From Paracoccaceae bacterium (GTDB lineage: Bacteria; Pseudomonadota; Alphaproteobacteria; Rhodobacterales; Rhodobacteraceae), in contig SBGD01000058.1 in the NCBI GenBank assembly GCA_006226775.1, positions 1 through 43,414 of the forward strand: 43,414 bases of DNA, given 5' to 3'. Numbering within the stretch: position 1 is the first letter of the stretch; every line of letters begins with the position of its first letter. This document shows positions 1-6,233 of the stretch, one piece after another. The position numbers and the translations under genes are program-made. Below the pieces are notes generated by a model. That model was not told where the DNA came from and searched no databases. It saw nothing but the letters and a program-made list of their open reading frames with translations.

Positions 1-1532
1 GCAAGAACAACGCCGCCGTCGAGAAGAAGCTGAAGGACAAGCTCAAGACCGACCGCGCCCGCATCCAGGTGGGCCGGATCTCGGGCTTCGGCCTGATGGA
101 AATGTCGCGCCAGCGTCTGCGCCCCGGCATGATCGAGGCGACCACCGCGCCTTGCCCGCATTGCCACGGCACCGGGTTGATCCGCTCGGACGACAACCTC
201 GCCCTGCAGGTGTTGCGCCAGATCGAGGAGGAGGGCACCCGCCGCCGCTGCAAGGAATTGCTGGTGCGCTGCCCGGTCTCGATCGCCAATTACCTGATGA
301 ACGCCAAGCGCGAACATATCGCGCTGATCGAGGCGCGCTACGGCATTGCCGTGCGGGTCGAGGGCGATGTCACGCTTGTCAGCCCCGATTTCACCATCGA
401 GAAGCTGAAGACCGCCACCCGCATCGTCGCCGAAACCCCGGTTGTGGTCTCGGCCGATACTTCGATCATGGACATGGTCGACGACTCGACCGACGAGGAC
501 ACCACCGAGGACGAGGACGAGGACGAAACCCCGCAGTCCGAAGCCACGACCCCCGAGACCTCGAGCCCCGAGGCCAGCGAGGACGAGGATTCGCCCAAGC
601 CCAAGAAGCGCCGGCGCCGGCGTCGGCGGCGCAAGTCCAAGTCGGGCGAGAGCAATGGCAACGACAACGGTAACGGCAACGACGACGATCAGGACTCCGA
701 CTCCGATGGCGCCGACGCCGCGACCGACAACGGCCAGACCGACGGCTCCGACGACAAGGCCGCGCCGCAGGACGATGCCGCCGATGGCGATGCACAGCCC
801 GAGGCCGAGGAAAAGCCCAAGCCGAAGCGCAAGCGCAGCACCTCCAGCACGCGCCGGAAGTCCTCCAAGACCACCGACGACACGCCCTCCGAGGCGGAGG
901 CACCGGCTGATGTGGAGACTGCCGACGCGGGCCAGCCGGCAGAGGATGCCGAGCCTGTGACGGCGGACCCGGTGGCGGCGCAAGCCGCCTCCGAGCAACC
1001 GGCGGATCCCGTGGCCGAAGCCGAAGAGCCTGTGGAAGCAGCGGTGGAGCAGCCGGTCGAAGAAGAGCAACCTGCGGAAGCCGAGGCGGAACGGCCTGTG
1101 GAAGCTGAAGCGGAACAGCCTTCGGAGGCCGAGGCCGCGCAACCTGTGGAAGCCGAGGCCGAACAGCCTGCGGAAGCCGTGGCCGCGCAGCCTGCGCAAG
1201 CCGAAGCGGAACAGCCTGCGGAAGCCGAGGCCGAACAGCCTGCGGAAGCCGAGGCAGCGCAACCGGCCGAGCCCGAAGCCGAACAGCCGGTGGAAGCCGA
1301 AGCCGAAGCGACCTCCGAGCCGACCGAACTGCCGGCCGCGCCCGAAACCGCCGCCGAGACACCGGCAGACCCGGCCCCGGCAGAGGCACAAGACAGCGCC
1401 CCGGCAGCGGAAGAGGCGACCGAGACCGCGGCGACTCCGGTGCTTGAACCCGCGGGTGGCGGCGATTTCGAGGACGAGTCCGACGACGCCGACAAGCCCA
1501 AGAAACGCGGCTGGTGGTCGATCAGCCGCTGA
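1..1532 (+). CDS. rne: Ribonuclease E, C-terminal part (5' truncated by window)
   Basis: This is the downstream part of the endoribonuclease that processes rRNA and tRNA precursors and turns over mRNA. The reading frame is open from base 3 with no start in the window. The end of the catalytic core is visible (GRISGFGLMEMSRQRLRPG), followed by the zinc-link motif CPHCHGTG near 153-176, where the two cysteines of each subunit bind the shared Zn that holds the dimer. After about base 450 the protein becomes a long disordered tail: acidic stretches, an Arg-rich block (RRRRRRRR near 609-632) that probably binds RNA, then Ala/Glu/Pro octapeptide repeats. It ends in a Trp-containing basic tip (KKRGWWSISR), which resembles the ends of other alphaproteobacterial RNase E proteins. 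The tail is the usual scaffold for degradosome partners. A strong terminator follows the stop. Confidence 0.95.
   Translation, partial: KNNAAVEKKLKDKLKTDRARIQVGRISGFGLMEMSRQRLRPGMIEATTAPCPHCHGTGLIRSDDNLALQVLRQIEEEGTRRRCKELLVRCPVSIANYLMNAKREHIALIEARYGIAVRVEGDVTLVSPDFTIEKLKTATRIVAETPVVVSADTSIMDMVDDSTDEDTTEDEDEDETPQSEATTPETSSPEASEDEDSPKPKKRRRRRRRRKSKSGESNGNDNGNGNDDDQDSDSDGADAATDNGQTDGSDDKAAPQDDAADGDAQPEAEEKPKPKRKRSTSSTRRKSSKTTDDTPSEAEAPADVETADAGQPAEDAEPVTADPVAAQAASEQPADPVAEAEEPVEAAVEQPVEEEQPAEAEAERPVEAEAEQPSEAEAAQPVEAEAEQPAEAVAAQPAQAEAEQPAEAEAEQPAEAEAAQPAEPEAEQPVEAEAEATSEPTELPAAPETAAETPADPAPAEAQDSAPAAEEATETAATPVLEPAGGGDFEDESDDADKPKKRGWWSISR
1077..1310 (+). repeat. 24-bp tandem repeats in the RNase E tail
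   Basis: About ten imperfect 24-bp units encode octapeptides of the type EAEAEQPA, with variants such as EAEAERPV and EAVAAQPA. They lie in the disordered C-terminal region of RNase E. Such in-frame repeats usually vary in copy number between strains. Confidence 0.85.
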
Positions 1533-1552
1533 GTTCAGACGGCACGACAATC

Positions 1553-1586
1553 AAAACGCCCCGGCAGTCCGCTGCCGGGGCGTTTT
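1553..1586. terminator. Bidirectional intrinsic terminator between rne and the tusA-like gene
   Basis: A perfect 15-bp inverted repeat (1553-1567 against 1572-1586) surrounds a 4-nt TCCG loop. The outer arms are AAAA and TTTT, so a U-tract follows the hairpin in either direction. It lies between two convergent genes, the plus-strand rne and the minus-strand tusA-like gene, and can terminate both. Confidence 0.9.
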
Positions 1587-1608
1587 CGTCTTCAGCCTGG
1601 GGATAAGT

Positions 1609-1833
1609 TCAGCCGCCCTTGCGGATCAGGTAGATCTGCACGCCGTTCTCTTCGCGCATCTCGACCAGCGCGTGTCCGGCCTCGTGGCAGAAATGCGGCA
1701 CATCGACCACCGCCGCCGGATCGTCGGAATGCAGTTCCAGAAGCGCGCCGGGGGCAAGGGATTTCAGATGCTTGCGGGCCTTGAGAACCGGCAAGGGGCA
1801 CAGAAGGTGCGTGGCATCGAGCATCTCGGTCAT
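1609..1833 (-). CDS. TusA/SirA-family sulfur carrier protein
   Basis: A 74-residue cytoplasmic protein of the TusA (SirA/YedF) family, small two-layer alpha/beta proteins that carry persulfide sulfur on a cysteine. The family signature LLCPLPVLKARK lies near the N-terminus, with Cys12 as the sulfur-accepting residue of the CPxP motif. The length matches the family (about 75-80). TusA proper supplies sulfur for tRNA 2-thiouridine and for molybdenum cofactor maturation. Family members cannot be told apart by sequence alone, so the sulfur route here is not known. It sits beside rne and about 4 kb from the Fe-S assembly operon but is not cotranscribed with either. It shares the terminator at 1553-1586. 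Confidence 0.88.
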   Translation of the reverse strand: MTEMLDATHLLCPLPVLKARKHLKSLAPGALLELHSDDPAAVVDVPHFCHEAGHALVEMREENGVQIYLIRKGG

Positions 1834-1925
1834 CCTTCGGATCTAAGCCGCGGCGCGCGTGAAGTCCAGCGCCTTACTCTCGCCGCAAAACGCCTCTAAG
1901 CTGATGAAAAAACAAGAGAGTTGCC

Positions 1926-3158
1926 ATGGGTGCGCGCGGGCAAGGCAAGGTCGTCAGACGCCGGGTGTTCTACATTCCCGGCTACGACCCGATTCATCCC
2001 CGCCGCTACCGCGAACTCTATCGCAAGCAAAGCGCCCGCCAGGCCGCGGTCTCGGGCCATGAGATCGCCCTCAAGCCCCGAAAATCAAACGGCAATTTCG
2101 GCTGGACCGTGACCGCGCGGATCGAGGACGAACCCGTCACCGCCGACATGGAGGTGCTGGTCTGGTCGGATATCGTCCGCGGCTCGATGGGCGACGGCAT
2201 CGCGCTGACCTACCTGCGGATGCTGCATACCGCGGCGGCCTATATCGGGTCGGGCGCGCTCTGGCGGCTGATGCGGCTGCGCAAGGGGCCGGTGATCGCC
2301 GCGCTCTACCCGGTGGTCATGCTGCTGTTCCAGGCGGTGATCGCGGTGCTGGCGGGTTACGGCGTCTACCGCGCGGGCAGTTGGGCAAGCCCCTGGCTGG
2401 GGCTGGCCGGGCCGCTGCTGGGCGGCGGGCTCGGGCTGGTGCTGGGCTGGGCCATTCTTGATCTGTTCCGCCGCTGGGACAGCAAATTCTTCGTCTACTA
2501 CCTGATGCACGATTACGCCTTCAACGCCCGCACCCTCGGCGCCCATCCGCCCGAGTTGGAGGCGCGGCTGGCGGAATTCACCGATGCGGTCGCCGCGGCG
2601 CTGGCCTCGCCGGTGGACGAGGTGCTGCTGGTCGGCCATTCCTCGGGCGCGCATCTGGGCGTGTCGGTGCTGGCCGACCTGATCCGCAGCGGGCGGGTGC
2701 CCGACGGCGGCCCGGCGCTGGGCTTTCTCACCCTCGGCCAGGTGGTGCCGATGGTGTCTTTCCTGCCGCGGGCCTGGCGGCTGCGCAACGACCTGGCCTT
2801 TCTCTCGGAACGCCCCGAGGTCTTCTGGGCCGATGTCACCGCCCCCGGCGACGGCTGCGCCTTCGCGCTCTGCGATCCGGTGGCGGTCTCCGGGGTGGCG
2901 GGGCCGGGAAAGCGATGGCCGCTGGTCTTCTCCGCCGCCTTCACCCAGTCGCTGAGCCCCGCGCGCTGGAAGGCGCTGCGCTGGCGGTTCTTCCGGCTGC
3001 ATTTCCAGTATCTCTGCGCCTTCGATGCGCCAAAGGACTACGATTACTTCCGCATCACCGCCGGGCCGCTGACGCTGGCCCAGCGCTACCGGGACCGCCC
3101 GGCGTCGCGGTCGCGCATCGAGACGCCGGTCAACCGCTACACCTCGACCAGCCCATGA
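1926..3158 (+). CDS. Membrane-anchored alpha/beta-hydrolase-like protein of unknown function
   Basis: A 410-residue protein that I cannot assign to a named family. The N-terminus (RRVFYIPGYDP) looks like the first strand and turn of an alpha/beta-hydrolase. A hydrophobic stretch around residues 120-180 should form two membrane helices. After it comes a nucleophile elbow, VLLVGHSSGAHLG, with the candidate catalytic Ser near residue 239. An Asp and His for a full triad are plausible but not certain. A purine-rich stretch precedes the ATG. The stop overlaps the start of the P450 gene (ATGA at 3155-3158), so the two are translationally coupled and probably work in one pathway, perhaps on a lipid or other hydrophobic substrate. 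That last step is inference. Confidence 0.8.
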   Translation: MGARGQGKVVRRRVFYIPGYDPIHPRRYRELYRKQSARQAAVSGHEIALKPRKSNGNFGWTVTARIEDEPVTADMEVLVWSDIVRGSMGDGIALTYLRMLHTAAAYIGSGALWRLMRLRKGPVIAALYPVVMLLFQAVIAVLAGYGVYRAGSWASPWLGLAGPLLGGGLGLVLGWAILDLFRRWDSKFFVYYLMHDYAFNARTLGAHPPELEARLAEFTDAVAAALASPVDEVLLVGHSSGAHLGVSVLADLIRSGRVPDGGPALGFLTLGQVVPMVSFLPRAWRLRNDLAFLSERPEVFWADVTAPGDGCAFALCDPVAVSGVAGPGKRWPLVFSAAFTQSLSPARWKALRWRFFRLHFQYLCAFDAPKDYDYFRITAGPLTLAQRYRDRPASRSRIETPVNRYTSTSP

Positions 3159-4585
3159 AACTTGATCAGCCCGTGAAACGCCCGCCCAAACCCCCCTCGC
3201 GCGCCGACAAGGTCTCGCTGCTGCGCTACCTGGCGCTGTTTCGCCGCGACATTCTCTCGGCCCAGCCCGCCCGGCTCTATCGTGCCTGGATGGCCGAGTT
3301 CCGCACGCCCTTCTTCCGCTCCTACCTGGTGAACCAGCCCGACCTGGTGAAGCTTGTGCTCAAGGAGCGGCCCGACGATTTCCCGAAATCCAACCGCATC
3401 GGCGAAGGGCTGCGGCCGCTCCTGGGCAATTCGGTCTTCCTGACCAATGGCGAGACCTGGAAGCGGCAAAGGCGCATCATCGACCCGGCCTTCGAGGGCG
3501 GCCGGCTGCGCGACACCTTTCCCGCCATGTGGGCGGCGGCGCAAAGCGCCACCCGGCGGCTTTCGGCCCGGGACGGCGAAACCGTTGAAATCGAGGCCGA
3601 AACCAGCCACGCGGCGGCGGATGTGATCTTCCGCACGCTGTTCTCGATCCCGATCGAACATGACATCGCGGCGCAGGTCTTTTCCGAGTTCCGCGACTAC
3701 CAGCGCAGCCAGCCGATCCTCAACCTCGCGGCCTTTGTGCCGCTGCCGAAATGGATGCCGCGGTTCTTCCGCCGCGACACCCGCGCCTCGGCCGCCGCGA
3801 TCCGCAAGCTGATCACCCAGCTGACCACCGAGCGGATGGCGGCGATCAAGGCGGGCAACGCGCCCGACGACCTGGCCACCAAGATCATGACCACCGCCGA
3901 TCCGCAGACCGGCGAGACCTTCAGCACCGAGGAAATGGTCGACCAGGTGGCGATCTTCTTTCTCGCAGGCCATGAAACCAGCGCCTCGGCCCTGGCCTGG
4001 ACGCTCTATCTCATGGCGCTCTACCCCGATTGGCAGGAGCGGGTGGCAGAGGAGGCCAGAGCCAATCTGCCGACGGACGGTGCCGCCGACTTTGGTCTGA
4101 TGTCCAAGCTCCGGCTGTCGCGGGATGTCTTTCGCGAGGCGCTGCGGCTCTATCCCCCGGTGCCGATGATGGTGCGCGAGACGACCTGTCCCGAGCGGTT
4201 CCGCGACCGTGACATCGCGCCCGGCAGCCAGATCGTGCTCAGCCCCTGGCATCTGCACCGCCACGAACGGCTCTGGGACAACCCCGACGACTTCGACCCC
4301 GGGCGGTTCGGCACCGAGAACGGCAGGACCTGCCTGCGCGAGGCCTATATGCCGTTTTCAAGCGGCGCGCGGGTCTGTACCGGGGCGGGGTTTGCCATGG
4401 TGGAGGGGCCGCTCGTGCTGTCGCACCTGCTGTGCCACCTGCGGTTCGAGCTGGGCGAGGGGGCGGCGCCGGTGCCGGTGGCGCATCTGACGGTGCGCTC
4501 GGACGCAGGCGTCTGGCTGAAGGTGCGGCGCCGCTCCTCCGCCCCTTGCGGGGCGTCCTCGCGAGGAAAGCCCGCGAGGGCTTGA
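3155..4585 (+). CDS. Cytochrome P450
   Basis: A 476-residue haem monooxygenase. The hallmarks are in order: the I-helix oxygen-activation motif AGHETS (residues 271-276), the K-helix ExxR in EALRLYPPVP (E328 to R331), and the haem-binding loop FSSGARVCTG with axial Cys408. There is no signal peptide or clear N-terminal anchor. The sequence has the flavour of the CYP4/CYP102-like bacterial group, whose members often hydroxylate fatty acids or other lipids, but the substrate is not readable. The start is the ATG that overlaps the upstream stop. The frame is open further upstream, but only as antisense-like sequence within the hydrolase gene. No reductase or ferredoxin is adjacent; a [2Fe-2S] ferredoxin lies at 39622. 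The last 15 or so residues are encoded by hairpin-rich DNA and do not look like a P450 C-terminus. Confidence 0.92.
   Translation: MKLDQPVKRPPKPPSRADKVSLLRYLALFRRDILSAQPARLYRAWMAEFRTPFFRSYLVNQPDLVKLVLKERPDDFPKSNRIGEGLRPLLGNSVFLTNGETWKRQRRIIDPAFEGGRLRDTFPAMWAAAQSATRRLSARDGETVEIEAETSHAAADVIFRTLFSIPIEHDIAAQVFSEFRDYQRSQPILNLAAFVPLPKWMPRFFRRDTRASAAAIRKLITQLTTERMAAIKAGNAPDDLATKIMTTADPQTGETFSTEEMVDQVAIFFLAGHETSASALAWTLYLMALYPDWQERVAEEARANLPTDGAADFGLMSKLRLSRDVFREALRLYPPVPMMVRETTCPERFRDRDIAPGSQIVLSPWHLHRHERLWDNPDDFDPGRFGTENGRTCLREAYMPFSSGARVCTGAGFAMVEGPLVLSHLLCHLRFELGEGAAPVPVAHLTVRSDAGVWLKVRRRSSAPCGASSRGKPARA
4541..4579. repeat. Hairpin-rich palindromic element at the P450 3' end
   Basis: Two structures lie back to back: GCCCC-TTGC-GGGGC (4541-4554), and a CCTCGCG/CGCGAGG pair (4557-4563 with 4573-4579) that includes the perfect palindrome TCCTCGCGAGGA (4556-4567). 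The P450 frame reads through them to its stop at 4585. It may be a REP-like element or a terminator absorbed into the coding region. Confidence 0.6.
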
Positions 4586-4596
4586 GGAGCTACCGG

Positions 4597-4624
4597 CTCA
4601 GGGCTGTTTGCTCAGGGCTGTTTG
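4597..4624. repeat. 14-bp perfect tandem duplication
   Basis: The 14-mer CTCAGGGCTGTTTG occurs twice back to back (4597-4610, 4611-4624). The second copy holds the minus-strand stop codon of the 79-residue gene, so this duplication placed a second copy of that gene end downstream. Confidence 0.85.
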
Positions 4625-4851
4625 TTGGCCTTGGCCTCGAAGGCGCGCAGCCGGTCTTCGAGGAACTTGCGCCCGCGTTTTTCCGCCAGGCGCACCCGCA
4701 CCGCGGTCATGAAGGCTTCTTCCATGGTGGTCGAGGAGGCGCCCATGAGCCGCGCGATCTCGGCGGCCAGGCTCTCGTCGCCCATCACCTCCGCGGCTTC
4801 GATCACGTCGCGGGCAAGGCGGTCGGCGAGGTCTTCGTTGATGCTGCTCAT
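4612..4851 (-). CDS. Small protein of unknown function
   Basis: A 79-residue, charged, mostly helical protein (MSSINEDLADRLARDVIEAA at the start) with no membrane segment and no cysteines. I do not recognise the family. It follows the alpha/beta-hydrolase gene by only 6 nt. The hydrolase stop TAA forms part of its ribosome binding site (TAAGGACCC-ATG), so the two are cotranscribed and probably coupled. The Ala/Glu/Arg-rich sequence suggests a helical bundle or a protein-protein adaptor, but that is a guess. Codon use matches the neighbours and supports a real gene. Confidence 0.75.
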   Translation of the reverse strand: MSSINEDLADRLARDVIEAAEVMGDESLAAEIARLMGASSTTMEEAFMTAVRVRLAEKRGRKFLEDRLRAFEAKANKQP

Positions 4852-4857
4852 GGGTCC

Positions 4858-5511
4858 TTACCGGGTGTTCTCGGTCAGCCGGCGCTTGACGTAATCGGTC
4901 ACCGTGCCGATCATCGTGTCCATGTGGTCGTTCTCGAAGAAATGACCGGCGCCGTCGATCTCGGAATGGGTGATGGTGATGCCCTTCTGCTCGTGCAGCT
5001 TGCCCACCAGCGCCGTGGTATCGGCGGGCGGGGCCACGCGGTCGGCGGTGCCGTTGATCACCAGGCCCGAGGCCGGGCAGGGGGCGAGGAAGGAAAAATC
5101 GTACATGTTGGCCGGCGGGCTGGCCGAGACGAAGCCGGTGATCTCGGGCCGGCGCATCAGGAGTTGCATCCCGATCCAGGCGCCGAAGGAGAACCCGGCG
5201 ACCCAGCAATGCTTGGAATTGTTGTTCATCGATTGCAGGTAATCGAGCGCCGAGGCGGCATCGCTGAGCTCGCCCACGCCCTGGTCGTATTCGCCCTGGG
5301 ACCGGCCGACGCCGCGGAAGTTGAACCGCAGCACGGTAAAGCCCATGTTGTAGAAGGCATAGTGCAGGTTGTAGACCACCTTGTTGTTCATCGTCCCGCC
5401 GAACTGCGGATGCGGGTGCAGCACGATGGCGATCGGCGCGTCCCGCTCTTTTTGCGGATGATAGCGGCCTTCAAGCCGTCCTTCGGGGCCGGGAAAGATG
5501 ACCTCGGGCAT
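4858..5511 (-). CDS. Alpha/beta-hydrolase (COG2945-like)
   Basis: A 217-residue soluble hydrolase. It has the oxyanion-loop region LHPHPQFGGTMNNKVV, the strand and turn RFNFRGVGRSQGEYD, and the nucleophile elbow GFSFGAW with the candidate Ser. A late Asp (GTADRVAPP) and a C-terminal His (GAGHFF) complete a plausible triad. This arrangement matches the COG2945 group of predicted alpha/beta-superfamily hydrolases, whose substrates are unknown. The frame opens at a TTG at 5532, but the ATG at 5511 gives the usual family start (MPEVIFPGPEGR) and is preceded by AGGAG, so I use it. The gene is divergent from iscR, and the two share a roughly 180-bp region. Confidence 0.85.
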   Translation of the reverse strand: MPEVIFPGPEGRLEGRYHPQKERDAPIAIVLHPHPQFGGTMNNKVVYNLHYAFYNMGFTVLRFNFRGVGRSQGEYDQGVGELSDAASALDYLQSMNNNSKHCWVAGFSFGAWIGMQLLMRRPEITGFVSASPPANMYDFSFLAPCPASGLVINGTADRVAPPADTTALVGKLHEQKGITITHSEIDGAGHFFENDHMDTMIGTVTDYVKRRLTENTR

Positions 5512-5547
5512 AAGCGGTGGTACTCCTGACAAAGGCGGCGACGATAG

Positions 5548-5576
5548 TTGACAGTTTTGCTCGCCTACCTTAGAAC
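5548..5576 (+). promoter_or_regulatory. Candidate iscR operon promoter
   Basis: A consensus -35 TTGACA (5548-5553) is followed after 17 bp by TAGAAC (5571-5576) as -10. It points toward iscR and predicts a leader of roughly 110 nt. The -10 lies inside the palindrome at 5570-5584, so a protein bound there would block RNA polymerase. Confidence 0.7.
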
Positions 5577-5584
5577 TGTTCTAA
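5570..5584. promoter_or_regulatory. Palindromic operator over the iscR promoter (probable IscR box)
   Basis: TTAGAAC-T-GTTCTAA is a perfect 7-bp inverted repeat around one base. It covers the predicted -10 element of the iscR promoter, the position expected for autorepression. In Rhodobacter sphaeroides, cluster-bound IscR is reported to repress genes preceded by an Iron-Rhodo-box; assigning this palindrome to that motif is my inference. A close copy lies inside iscS at 6928-6942. Confidence 0.7.
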
Positions 5585-5647
5585 ATCCGATCCGGTGACG
5601 GGGCGGGCTCAACGCAGATAAGCGCTATGGCCCGCAAGGTCAACAAG

Positions 5648-5681
5648 CCAGCAAGCGCCAATCGCCAGCAAGCGCCAATCG
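5648..5681. repeat. 17-bp perfect tandem duplication in the iscR leader
   Basis: The unit CCAGCAAGCGCCAATCG occurs twice without a gap (5648-5664 and 5665-5681), ending where the GGGAG ribosome binding site of iscR begins (5681-5685). It lies in the predicted 5' untranslated leader and may be a recent slippage event. Confidence 0.85.
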
Positions 5682-5693
5682 GGAGTATGCGGC

Positions 5694-6155
5694 ATGAAGC
5701 TCAGTACCAAGGGACGTTACGCGATGGTGGCGCTGGTCGATATCGCGCTGCAGCCCTCGGAAGGGCTGGTGACGCTGGGCGAGATCTCGCAGCGCCAGGA
5801 CATTTCGCTGCCCTATCTCGAGCAGCTCTTCGTCAAGCTGCGCCGCGCCGGGCTGGTGGCTTCGGTGCGCGGTCCGGGCGGCGGCTATCGCCTCGCGCAT
5901 CCGCCGTCCGAGATCCGGGTGGTCGACGTGCTGTCGGCGGTGGACGAGACGGTGGACGCGATGCACAAGGGCGCGGGCGCCAGCGGCGGTTTGTCGGGCA
6001 GCAAGGCGCAATCGCTGTCCAACCGGCTTTGGGAAGGGCTCTCGGCGCATGTCTATGTCTTTCTGCACCAGACCCGGCTGTCGGATCTCGTGAACAACAC
6101 GCTGGCGCCCTGTCCGGCGGTGCCGGGTCTGTTCAAGGTGGTCGATGATGGCTGA
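5694..6155 (+). CDS. iscR: Rrf2-family Fe-S regulator IscR
   Basis: A 153-residue Rrf2-type regulator, first gene of the Fe-S assembly operon. The N-terminal winged helix-turn-helix is clear (MKLSTKGRYAMVAL through the wing VRGPGGGYRLA). Classical IscR binds its [2Fe-2S] cluster with three closely spaced Cys and one His. Here the loop after residue 90 has no cysteine, and the only Cys in the protein is Cys140 (LAPCPAVPG). IscR of Rhodobacter sphaeroides is reported to have a single cysteine and an unusual cluster ligation yet still to act as an iron-responsive repressor, so this protein fits that type. It is preceded by GGGAG 8 nt from the ATG. It probably represses its own promoter through the palindrome at 5570-5584. 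Confidence 0.93.
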   Translation: MKLSTKGRYAMVALVDIALQPSEGLVTLGEISQRQDISLPYLEQLFVKLRRAGLVASVRGPGGGYRLAHPPSEIRVVDVLSAVDETVDAMHKGAGASGGLSGSKAQSLSNRLWEGLSAHVYVFLHQTRLSDLVNNTLAPCPAVPGLFKVVDDG

Positions 6156-6162
6156 TGTCGCA

Positions 6163-6193
6163 GGGGGGCCAGCCCCCCATCGCCTCTGGCGAT
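6163..6193. other. Two adjacent hairpins between iscR and iscS
   Basis: GGGGGG-CCAG-CCCCCC (6163-6178) is followed at once by ATCGCC-TCT-GGCGAT (6179-6193). No U-tract follows, so it is more likely an RNA processing or partial-termination site that sets the ratio of iscR to downstream message than a full terminator. The text that follows resembles intergenic sequence I associate with Rhodobacterales genomes. Confidence 0.55.
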
Positions 6194-6233
6194 CCCCCCC
6201 GGAGTTTTCCCGGCAAGATGAAGAGGTGGCCGG

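Noticed and set aside
2915-3154. Upstream extension of the P450 frame
   Set aside because: It lies inside the hydrolase gene. The ATG at 3155 overlaps the stop and gives a normal P450 length.
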